From Alphaproteobacteria bacterium (GTDB taxonomy: Bacteria; Pseudomonadota; Alphaproteobacteria; JAJFFI01), in contig JAJFFI010000351.1 in the NCBI GenBank assembly GCA_021776755.1, forward strand, positions 1 through 5,137: 5,137 nucleotides of DNA. Direction: 5' to 3'. The translations under genes and the position numbers were made by a program. Within the stretch, counting starts at the first letter, position 1; each line of letters begins with the position of its first letter. Under the pieces are notes generated by a model. It searched no databases and was not told the DNA's origin. It saw only the letters and a list, made by a program, of their open reading frames with translations. Shown here piece by piece: positions 1-5,099 of the stretch.

Positions 1-1
1 C

Positions 2-643
2 TCGGTGCTCGACTACATCTTCCGCGAGCTTGCGATCTCCTATCTCGGGCGGAACGATCTCGCCAACGTCATCCCCGAGGACCTCGCGTCCGACGGGCTC
101 GGCCGCGGCGAGGGCGACAGCACCCGGGCGGGCGGGAACGAGGACCAGGAGATCGCCGAGACCGCGCTCATGGACGAGGTCAAGCGGGTCGCGAGCGTGG
201 GCTTCGTGCGCAACCGTTTCGTTGTCTTCAACGGTGGTGCGAACGGGAACTCCAGCGGGTCCAATGGAGCCGCCAATAGTTCGGGCGGGTCCACAACAAC
301 CACATCAGTTTCGGGAGCCAATGGTGCCGGCGGGGATGCGACCCCCACCCCATCCAGGCCGGCCAAGGTTTTGGCTTCCGGATCGACGGGCGCGAACGGT
401 GCCCACCGGAACGGTTCCGGTGGCGGGCTGGCCGCGGCCGTCAACGGGGACGGCAGCAGTGGAGCTGTTGCCGTGTCCGCCGCGGTCGCCGAGGCGGTCG
501 ACGAGAAGCTCGATCTCATCCGGGAAGCCCGGATGAAGGGCTTCGAAGGCGATCCCTGCGGTGAGTGCGGGAACTTCACCCTGGTCCGCAACGGGACGTG
601 CATGAAGTGCACGACCTGCGGCGGAACGTCAGGGTGTAGCTGA
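2..643 (+). CDS. nrdJ: Vitamin B12-dependent (class II) ribonucleotide reductase, C-terminal fragment (5' end outside window)
   Basis: This is the last 213 codons of an adenosylcobalamin-dependent ribonucleoside reductase, which reduces ribonucleotides to deoxyribonucleotides in the cytoplasm with or without oxygen. The reading frame is open through the left edge, so the catalytic alpha/beta barrel (roughly 1,000 residues in this family) lies outside. The fragment opens with the end of that domain (LDYIFRELAISYLGRNDLA). From about nt 230 to 475 there is a low-complexity linker of about 80 residues, rich in Gly, Ser, Asn, Ala and Thr. The protein ends in the Cys-rich tail typical of NrdJ: GDPCGECGNFTLVRNG, then CMKCTTCGGTSGCS. 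Its six cysteines are encoded at 557, 566, 599, 608, 617 and 635 (CxxC...CxxCxxC...C). In the family this flexible tail is thought to re-reduce the active-site disulfide or bind a metal; that role is known for the family, not shown here. Identification is firm because of the tail. Confidence 0.96.
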   Translation, partial: SVLDYIFRELAISYLGRNDLANVIPEDLASDGLGRGEGDSTRAGGNEDQEIAETALMDEVKRVASVGFVRNRFVVFNGGANGNSSGSNGAANSSGGSTTTTSVSGANGAGGDATPTPSRPAKVLASGSTGANGAHRNGSGGGLAAAVNGDGSSGAVAVSAAVAEAVDEKLDLIREARMKGFEGDPCGECGNFTLVRNGTCMKCTTCGGTSGCS

Positions 644-662
644 GGCGTCCCCAACGCCTCAG
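640..662 (+). other. Hairpin overlapping the nrdJ stop codon
   Basis: A perfect 9-bp stem, CTGAGGCGT at 640-648 against ACGCCTCAG at 654-662, has a 5-nt loop (649-653). The TGA stop of nrdJ (641-643) lies inside the 5' arm. No T-tract follows, so this is not by itself a Rho-independent terminator. It could protect the 3' end of the message or assist the terminators just downstream, which is inference. Confidence 0.6.
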
Positions 663-683
663 GCGTTACTCCTCCCTGTACTT

Positions 684-714
684 GGGCCCGCCATCGCGCG
701 GGCCCCTCTTTTTT
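684..714 (+). terminator. Rho-independent terminator of nrdJ (copy 1)
   Basis: A perfect 8-bp GC-rich stem, GGGCCCGC at 684-691 with GCGGGCCC at 698-705, has a 6-nt loop. It is followed after three bases by six Ts (709-714). It starts 40 nt after the nrdJ stop in the right orientation. This is the strongest terminator in the window. Confidence 0.88.
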
Positions 715-742
715 CTGGCGGGTGCGGTGGAACGAACCCGCG

Positions 743-772
743 CGGCCCACACTCGAGCGGGCCCCTCTTTTT
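743..772 (+). terminator. Second, diverged copy of the nrdJ terminator
   Basis: The 16 bases at 757-772 are identical to 698-713 (3' arm plus T-tract), and the match continues partly through the loop and 5' arm at a constant 59-nt offset. The copy keeps a shorter 5-bp stem, GGCCC at 744-748 with GGGCC at 759-763, with a 10-nt loop and a TCTTTTT tail. An alternative arm, CCCGC at 737-741, could pair with GCGGG at 757-761. It probably acts as a weaker back-up terminator that shields ridA from read-through. Confidence 0.6.
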
Positions 773-828
773 GAGCCGCAATAACCTGGGAGCTGTTGCC
801 TGCCGCGCCCGAGACGTTAAGCTGCCCG

Positions 829-860
829 CCAACACACCAACACACCAACACATCAAGACA
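829..860 (+). repeat. 8-bp tandem repeat in the ridA leader
   Basis: Three perfect copies of CCAACACA (829-836, 837-844, 845-852) are followed by a degenerate fourth, TCAAGACA (853-860). The array ends just before the ridA Shine-Dalgarno sequence at 862-867. The transcribed strand is almost free of G and U here, so the leader would be unstructured. The last copy overlaps an in-frame ATG at 860-862 that has no ribosome binding site of its own. Confidence 0.85.
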
Positions 861-861
861 T

Positions 862-867
862 GGAGAG
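862..867 (+). promoter_or_regulatory. Ribosome binding site that decides the ridA start
   Basis: GGAGAG lies 7 nt upstream of the ATG at 875. The alternative in-frame ATG at 860 has only the CA-rich repeat upstream and overlaps this site, so 875 is the better start. Confidence 0.8.
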
Positions 868-874
868 ACACGAC

Positions 875-1342
875 ATGGCCGGAAAGATCGACGCACGCCT
901 CAAGGAACTTGGCATCGACATCCCCGACGCGGCGGCCCCGGTGGCGAACTACGTCGGCTGGGTGAAATCCGGCAACACGGTCTATGTCTCGGGCCAGGTG
1001 CCGCTCAAGGACGGCGAGTTCGAGTATCAGGGCAAGCTCGGCGACAAATACGACGTCGAGGAAGGCCAGGCGGCCGCCCGGCTCTGCGCCATCAACCTGA
1101 TCGCCCAGGTGAAGGCAGCCTGCGGCGGCGATCTCGACAAGGTCACCCGCGTCGTCAAACTCGGCAACTTCGTAAACTCCACCGCCGACTTCACCGCCCA
1201 GCCCCAGGTCGCCAATGGCGCCTCGGACCTCATGGTCGAAGTCTTCGGCGACAAGGGCAAACACGCCCGCTTCGCCGTCGGCACGAACGTCCTGCCACTG
1301 GACGTGGCGGTCGAGGTGGACGGAGTGTTCGAGGTGGCGTGA
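875..1342 (+). CDS. RidA family protein (YjgF/YER057c/UK114 fold)
   Basis: A 155-residue cytoplasmic protein of the RidA superfamily. Canonical RidA hydrolyses reactive enamine/imine intermediates released by PLP enzymes such as threonine dehydratase, protecting the cell from 2-aminoacrylate damage. This protein is longer than canonical RidA (about 130 residues) and resembles the UK114-like subgroup with an N-terminal MAGKIDARLKELGI helix, whose activity is less well defined. Visible marks are NTVYVSGQVPL (residues 34-44), the central helix EEGQAAARLCAINLIAQVK (62-80), and HARFAVGTNVLPLDVAVEVD (130-149). By eye, Arg132 and Glu147 line up with Arg105 and Glu120 of E. coli RidA, so deaminase chemistry is possible. 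Phe133 sits where Ser follows the Arg in E. coli RidA. The first 15 nt after ATG 860 are excluded because the ribosome binding site serves the ATG at 875. It stands alone behind two terminators and is convergent with the channel gene. Confidence 0.93.
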   Translation: MAGKIDARLKELGIDIPDAAAPVANYVGWVKSGNTVYVSGQVPLKDGEFEYQGKLGDKYDVEEGQAAARLCAINLIAQVKAACGGDLDKVTRVVKLGNFVNSTADFTAQPQVANGASDLMVEVFGDKGKHARFAVGTNVLPLDVAVEVDGVFEVA

Positions 1343-1346
1343 GCCC

Positions 1347-1787
1347 CTACTCCCTGAACTCCTCCCAGTAGCGGCCCATCACGACGAAGGTGAAGGACGC
1401 GGACCAGGTGATCATGACGAGGCCGGTCAGGGCCTCAAAGGCGGCGGTGAAGCGGATCGGCCCGGTGGGGTAGATCTCGCCGAAGCCGACCGTGGTGTAG
1501 CTGACGGCCGAGAGATAGACGTGCTCGAGGAAGCCGCCGGAGACCTCGCCGGCGATGGCGGCGCCTGGGACGTAGAGGTGCTGCAGCCAGATGGCGACGC
1601 CCCAGATCCAGATTTCGGCGGCGTGGACCACGAGGAGCGCCAGCACGACGAGGATCAGCACGCCCCGGGCGCTGTGGCGGCCGGGCTTGAAACGGTTGAG
1701 CTGGCCCGCGACGAAGCGCAGGCCCTCGTAGTGCACGCCGACCGTCAGGGCGATCAGCAGGGTATTCGCGATCCAGGTCACGGCCAT
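1347..1787 (-). CDS. Small potassium-channel-like membrane protein (Ion_trans_2 pore)
   Basis: A 146-residue inner-membrane protein. Hydrophobic helices lie at about residues 3-20, 42-68 and 112-137. Between the second and third is a pore loop, VYLSAVSYTTVGFGEIYPTG (90-109), holding the K+ selectivity-filter signature TVGFG at 99-103. This matches the two-helix-plus-pore Ion_trans_2 domain with one extra N-terminal helix. By family knowledge it would assemble as a tetramer and pass K+ across the inner membrane. No cytoplasmic RCK/TrkA-N domain, cyclic-nucleotide domain or long C-terminus follows, since the protein ends at WEEFRE shortly after the last helix, so the gating signal is not visible. 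Start choice: GGAGG on the minus strand at 1796-1800 lies 8 nt from the ATG. It converges on ridA with only 4 nt between the stops and is divergent from the FemAB-like gene. Ion selectivity is inferred from the filter only. Confidence 0.88.
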   Translation of the reverse strand: MAVTWIANTLLIALTVGVHYEGLRFVAGQLNRFKPGRHSARGVLILVVLALLVVHAAEIWIWGVAIWLQHLYVPGAAIAGEVSGGFLEHVYLSAVSYTTVGFGEIYPTGPIRFTAAFEALTGLVMITWSASFTFVVMGRYWEEFRE

Positions 1788-1795
1788 CGATTTTG

Positions 1796-1800
1796 CCTCC
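1796..1800 (-). promoter_or_regulatory. Ribosome binding site of the channel gene
   Basis: GGAGG on the minus strand, 8 nt upstream of the ATG at 1785-1787. It supports this start over internal ones. Confidence 0.8.
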
Positions 1801-1807
1801 GGAGCAG

Positions 1808-1840
1808 CCGGGCCGATCGGCGGCGGGCTTGTCGGCCCGG
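1808..1840. repeat. 9-bp inverted repeat in the divergent intergenic region
   Basis: CCGGGCCGA at 1808-1816 is perfectly complementary to TCGGCCCGG at 1832-1840, with a 15-nt spacer. It lies just upstream of the channel ribosome binding site and could be a leader hairpin or a binding site for a dimeric regulator. A nested smaller hairpin, CCGGG/CCCGG at 1837-1841 and 1846-1850, overlaps its right arm. High GC raises the odds of chance pairing. Confidence 0.45.
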
Positions 1841-1937
1841 GGTGTCCCGGCGGGCAAGATACCGACTGGCGTGCATCGTGAATAGCGCAGCGTCAGGAGA
1901 GGCTTGCCAATTGCGCCGCCGGGCATACTGTTGACAC

Positions 1938-1967
1938 ATGATGTCCCCAGAATTTCCCCATGCCTGA
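1938..1967 (+). other. Minicistron overlapping the start of the FemAB-like gene
   Basis: Two adjacent ATGs (1938 and 1941) open a 9-codon frame, MMSPEFPHA, that stops at TGA 1965-1967. It overlaps the ATG of the next gene (1960) in another frame. No clear Shine-Dalgarno sequence precedes it. Because the main gene also lacks one, translational coupling through this small frame is possible, but it may be chance. Confidence 0.25.
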
Positions 1968-3144
1968 CGGCCGCGAAGCGCTTGGCGCGCGATTGATCGA
2001 GCGGATCGCCGATATCCCGGCGGCCGACTGGGATGCCTGTGCCGGGACGGATTTTCCGTTCGTGACGCACGGGTTTCTGCACGCGCTCGAGACGTCGGGC
2101 TCGGTCGGCGAGCGCACCGGGTGGGTGCCCCGGCATCTGGTGGTGGAGGACGCGGGCGGACAGCTCGTCGCCGCGGTGCCGATGTATCTCAAGGGCCATT
2201 CCTATGGCGAATATGTCTTCGACTGGGGCTGGGCAGACGCCTGGGAGCGCGCCGGCGGGCAGTATTACCCGAAGCTCCAGGCCTCGGTCCCCTATACGCC
2301 GGTGACCGGACCGCGCCTGCTGGTGCGCCCCGGGCCAGACGAGGCCGCCTTCCGGGACGCGGCGATTTCAGGGCTGTTGCAGGTCACCGACAAACTGGGC
2401 GTAAGCTCGCTGCATGTCACCTTCCCGACCGCGGCGGAGGCCGACCGCATGGAGGAGCTCGGGCTTGTCCGCCGGATGGGGCAGCAGTTTCACTGGTTCA
2501 ACCGAGGCTACGCGACGTTCGACGATTTTCTGGCCGAGCTGTCGTCACGCAAGCGCAAGCAGATCCGGCGCGAGCGGCGCGAAGTGGCGGACGCCGGCCT
2601 GTCCGTGCGCGCGCTTACGGGCGGCGAGATTGAAGCGCGCCACTGGGACGCATTCTTCCGGTTTTATGTCGACACCTACGACCGGAAATGGGGCCAACCC
2701 TACCTCACCCGCGGCTTCTTCCAGCAGATCGGCGAGACGATGGCGGACCGGATCGTGCTGGTGATGGTGGAGCACGACGGCGTACCGGTCGCGGGTGCGC
2801 TCAATATCCAGGGCGCTGAGGCATTGTATGGCCGAAACTGGGGCTGTGCCGCCGATTTCCGCTTCCTGCATTTCGAGACTTGCTACTATCAGGCCATCGA
2901 ATTTGCGATATTGAACGGCATTCAGACGGTCGAGGCCGGCACCCAGGGACACCACAAGCTGCAGCGCGGCTACATGCCCGTGCCGACCTGGAGCGCGCAC
3001 TATATTCCGGATGCCGGGTTCCGACGTGCGGTGGCCGATTTCTGCGAGCACGAGCGGCGCGCGATCGAGCAGGAAATGGAAGCGCTGGCAAAACATTCGC
3101 CGTACCGGCAGGATGGCAATTCATCCACAGGTGAACGCGGTTAG
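1960..3144 (+). CDS. FemAB-like N-acyltransferase family protein (COG3146, PF04339, formerly DUF482)
   Basis: A 394-residue soluble protein with no signal peptide or membrane helix. It resembles COG3146 predicted N-acyltransferases, which have a double GNAT fold like the FemABX peptidyltransferases. The natural substrate is not established, so it is best called an acyltransferase of unknown substrate. Family-like stretches are FPFVTHGFLHALE (32-44), the basic SSRKRKQIRRERR (195-207), LYGRNWGC (289-296), HFETCYYQAIEFAI (304-317) and EAGTQGHHKLQRGYMP (325-340). The length is normal for the family. Start choice: an in-frame TGA at 1939-1941 blocks any earlier start, and the ATG at 1960 is the first candidate. 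No Shine-Dalgarno sequence is visible before it (ACATGATGTCCCCAG, then AATTTCCCC). Downstream, 50 nt separate it from the exported Sel1-repeat gene, so the two are probably one transcript. Family membership is secure; function is not. Confidence 0.92.
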   Translation: MPDGREALGARLIERIADIPAADWDACAGTDFPFVTHGFLHALETSGSVGERTGWVPRHLVVEDAGGQLVAAVPMYLKGHSYGEYVFDWGWADAWERAGGQYYPKLQASVPYTPVTGPRLLVRPGPDEAAFRDAAISGLLQVTDKLGVSSLHVTFPTAAEADRMEELGLVRRMGQQFHWFNRGYATFDDFLAELSSRKRKQIRRERREVADAGLSVRALTGGEIEARHWDAFFRFYVDTYDRKWGQPYLTRGFFQQIGETMADRIVLVMVEHDGVPVAGALNIQGAEALYGRNWGCAADFRFLHFETCYYQAIEFAILNGIQTVEAGTQGHHKLQRGYMPVPTWSAHYIPDAGFRRAVADFCEHERRAIEQEMEALAKHSPYRQDGNSSTGERG

Positions 3145-3172
3145 CCGCGTTGGCGGTGAACGCGGATAGCCG
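3130..3172 (+). repeat. 18-nt direct repeat with alternative hairpins between the FemAB-like and Sel1 genes
   Basis: GGTGAACGCGGTTAGCCG (3130-3147) recurs as GGTGAACGCGGATAGCCG (3155-3172) with one mismatch and a 25-nt period. The first copy spans the FemAB-like stop codon (3142-3144). The segment CCGCGTT at 3145-3151 is perfectly complementary to AACGCGG in both copies. It can pair with 3134-3140 (7 bp, loop TTAG) or with 3159-3165 (7 bp, 7-nt loop), but not both. The second hairpin would sit close to the Sel1 ribosome binding site at 3180-3186. There is no T-tract. Confidence 0.75.
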
Positions 3173-3179
3173 AATTTCG

Positions 3180-3186
3180 AGGGGAG
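3180..3186 (+). promoter_or_regulatory. Ribosome binding site that decides the Sel1-protein start
   Basis: AGGGGAG lies 8 nt upstream of the ATG at 3195. Earlier in-frame TTG/GTG codons at 3150 and 3156 lie inside the direct repeat, lack such a site, and would put a charged extension in front of the signal peptide. Confidence 0.8.
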
Positions 3187-3194
3187 ACTGCACG

Positions 3195-3896
3195 ATGAAA
3201 CGTCCTGGAAAAGGCACCTTGAGCTGCGTGCTCGGATTGGGTCTGGCATTCTCCGTTGCCGGCGCTGCGTCGGCGGCCCAGGACGAACTGCGCGAGCTCT
3301 GCGCCAAGGGTGCCAGAAACGGTGATGTGACGGTGTGTACGGCGGCGGCCAAGGCATTTCCCGACGACCTGACGGTTCAGAAAAATTACGGCCGGTCGCT
3401 CTACGTCAGCGGCAAGTACGCCGAAGCGGTCACCGTGTTCGAGGATCTGGCCAAACGCCAGCCCGGCAGCGCGAAGGCGCAGCTCGACCTCGCGGGCGTG
3501 CTGGCCTCCCTCAAGCAGTATCCCGATGCCGTCGGGCCGATCCGGACGGCGATCAAGCTCGCCCCCGATGACAAGATCGTCCACCGCACCGCCGTGATCG
3601 TCTTCCGCAACGCCAGGCTGGCGGAGGAAGCGTTCGCGTCTTCGGTAGCGGGCGCGGAACTCGGCGACCATCTGGCGATGTATGAGACCGCCTGGTTCCT
3701 GTTCGACGGGATCGGCACCAAAGTCGATGAGCCGGCCGGTGTCGTCTGGCTGGAAAAAGCGGCCGAGGCCGGCCACGTCTCGGCGATGAAGGAGATTGCC
3801 GAGATCTACCTCGACGGCCTCCGCGGCCAGAAGCCTGACAAGGATAAAGCCGTCAAATGGGCCAAGATCGCCCGCGCCAATCGCTATGGAAACTAG
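3195..3896 (+). CDS. Exported TPR/Sel1-like repeat protein
   Basis: A 233-residue protein with a classical Sec signal peptide: MKRPGK, a hydrophobic core at about residues 9-24, and a likely cut after ASA (residue 27) or nearby. The mature part is all-helical repeat. About 57-124 reads as two TPR-type units (YGRSLYVSGKYAEAVTVFED; LAGVLASLKQYPDAVGPIRT). About 157-229 reads as Sel1-like units (GDHLAMYETAWFLFDGIGTK, then VVWLEKAAEAGHVSAMKEIA and EIYLDGLRG). Cys36 and Cys48 could form a disulfide in the periplasm. Such repeats are protein-binding scaffolds with no catalytic residues, so the partner cannot be read from the sequence. No lipobox is seen, since the only Cys near the signal (Cys11) lies inside its core, so a soluble periplasmic protein is likeliest. 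It is the probable second gene of a transcript with the FemAB-like gene, and its stop lies 7 nt from the converging racemase-like gene. Confidence 0.88.
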   Translation: MKRPGKGTLSCVLGLGLAFSVAGAASAAQDELRELCAKGARNGDVTVCTAAAKAFPDDLTVQKNYGRSLYVSGKYAEAVTVFEDLAKRQPGSAKAQLDLAGVLASLKQYPDAVGPIRTAIKLAPDDKIVHRTAVIVFRNARLAEEAFASSVAGAELGDHLAMYETAWFLFDGIGTKVDEPAGVVWLEKAAEAGHVSAMKEIAEIYLDGLRGQKPDKDKAVKWAKIARANRYGN

Positions 3897-3903
3897 GCAG
3901 CAG

Positions 3904-5055
3904 TCAGCCCGCTCTCGCGGCCCCGCCCTGCCATGACGCCAGCACGTCGCTGACCTCGGCGTGTTTCAGCGGCGGACGTTCGGGGGGCGGCGCGCCGTCG
4001 ATCCAGGCGGGATAGAGCGCCTGCACAACCGGGTTCTCGCCGCCGTCGCGCTGGATATTCTTGCGCGCCTCGACCTGCGGATGCCCGGGCAGTTCCTCGA
4101 ACGTGACCAGCGGGTGATAGCAACAGTCGACGTCGTCGAGCAGCGCATCCCAGTGTGACAGCGGCTCGGCTTCGATCACGGCCTGCACCAGCCCGGTCAG
4201 CTCCGTCTGGGGCGCGGGCTCCCACTGGCGGGGGATCCATTCGGGATGCCCGACGGCGTTCGAGAAGTTTTCCCAGAACTTGTGCTCGATCGCGCCGAGA
4301 CTGAAAAACCGGCCGTCCGCGGTCTTGTAGATCTGGTAACAGGCGACGCCGCCCGCGAGAAATCCGGTGCCGTGCCCCGGCACCCAACTGCCGCGCTGCG
4401 CCCCCATCAGGCCGACGCTCTGCCAGGACAGCACGGTCTCGGTGAGGCTCATGTCGATATACGCACCCTCCCCGGTCTTCCCCCGGCCCAGCAGGGCGGC
4501 GCAGATCGAAAGCGCGGCCTGGATCGAGCTTGCATAGTCCGACACCGGCGGCGCCTGGATGACCGGCCGCTCCAGCGTGCCCGACCCGATCAGCATGCCG
4601 CCGAGCGACATGTAGTTGATGTCGTGCCCGGCACGGAGCCTGTAGGGCCCGGTCTGGCCGAACCCGGACAGTGCACAATGGACCAGGCCCTTGTTGCGTT
4701 TTCGCAGAACATCCGGGCCAATCCCCAACCGGTCGAGCACGCCCGGGCGATAGGACTCGACCATCACGTCGGCGGCGTCGATCAGCGAAAGAAAATCCGC
4801 CTTCCCCTGCGCGCTCTTGAGATCGATCGAGACGACGGTCTTGCCGCCGTTCATCACCTTGTAGAACGGCGACAGGCCGTCGGCGTCCTGCTCACCGAGG
4901 TCGTTCATCGGGTCGCCGCTTTTGGCGCCCGGGCGGGGCGGCTCGACCTTCACCACTTCGGCCCCGAGATCGGCCAGCAGCAAGGCGGCGTATGGGCCCG
5001 GCACGAACTGGCTGACGTCGATGACGCGATAGCCCTCGAGAAATCCGAACGGCAT
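3904..5055 (-). CDS. CaiB/BaiF CoA-transferase family III protein, alpha-methylacyl-CoA racemase type
   Basis: A 383-residue cytoplasmic protein of the family III CoA-transferases. Family marks in order are VIDVSQFVPGPYAALLLADL (11-30), GAEVVKVEPP (31-40), ESYRPGVLDRLGIGPDVL (100-117), LSGFGQTGPY (129-138), GHDINY (143-148), SDYASS (172-177) and LGAIEHKFWE (253-262). The GHDINY and GAIE motifs are those of alpha-methylacyl-CoA racemase. His144, Asp173 and Glu257 line up by eye with the catalytic His126, Asp156 and Glu241 of the M. tuberculosis enzyme MCR, so the proton-transfer set appears intact. This favours epimerisation of 2-methylacyl-CoA (branched-chain or sterol side-chain breakdown) over true CoA transfer, which uses one Asp. 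Substrate is unknown and annotation as a plain CoA transferase is also possible. Start choice: AGGGAG on the minus strand lies 6 nt before the ATG. It is convergent with the Sel1 gene; no other acyl-CoA gene is in view. Confidence 0.92.
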   Translation of the reverse strand: MPFGFLEGYRVIDVSQFVPGPYAALLLADLGAEVVKVEPPRPGAKSGDPMNDLGEQDADGLSPFYKVMNGGKTVVSIDLKSAQGKADFLSLIDAADVMVESYRPGVLDRLGIGPDVLRKRNKGLVHCALSGFGQTGPYRLRAGHDINYMSLGGMLIGSGTLERPVIQAPPVSDYASSIQAALSICAALLGRGKTGEGAYIDMSLTETVLSWQSVGLMGAQRGSWVPGHGTGFLAGGVACYQIYKTADGRFFSLGAIEHKFWENFSNAVGHPEWIPRQWEPAPQTELTGLVQAVIEAEPLSHWDALLDDVDCCYHPLVTFEELPGHPQVEARKNIQRDGGENPVVQALYPAWIDGAPPPERPPLKHAEVSDVLASWQGGAARAG

Positions 5056-5061
5056 GGGGCA

Positions 5062-5067
5062 CTCCCT
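5062..5067 (-). promoter_or_regulatory. Ribosome binding site of the racemase-like gene
   Basis: AGGGAG on the minus strand, 6 nt upstream of the ATG at 5053-5055. It supports the chosen start. Confidence 0.75.
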
Positions 5068-5099
5068 GAAACAGTTCCGGTGGCGGATACCAGCCGGCG

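Noticed and set aside
796..821. Possible ridA promoter: TTGCCT (796-801) with GTTAAG (816-821)
   Set aside because: The spacer is only 14 nt and the -10 match is poor; no alternative with 16-18 nt spacing is visible.
829..860. CCAACACA array as a CRISPR or iteron origin
   Set aside because: Units are 8 bp with no spacers, and there is no AT-rich region, DnaA box or rep gene nearby.
860..874. Upstream ATG at 860 as the ridA start
   Set aside because: It has no ribosome binding site and overlaps the one serving the ATG at 875; the extension MERHD is not expected for the family, whose members start MAGKI-like.
659..1264. Long open frame on the minus strand across the terminators and ridA
   Set aside because: It runs antisense to ridA and through two terminators, and has low-complexity Arg/Gly/Pro composition typical of GC-rich shadow frames.
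1931..1959. Perfect -35 hexamer TTGACA before the FemAB-like gene as a sigma-70 promoter
   Set aside because: No acceptable -10 lies 16-18 nt downstream (the bases there are T/C only), so the hexamer alone does not make a promoter.
3141..3776. Minus-strand 211-codon frame opposite the Sel1 gene
   Set aside because: Antisense shadow; the plus strand carries a clear signal peptide and repeat motifs with a good ribosome binding site.
3893..4678. Minus-strand frame of 261 codons within the racemase-like gene
   Set aside because: Arg/Ala-rich shadow of the true frame, with no domain and no ribosome binding site.
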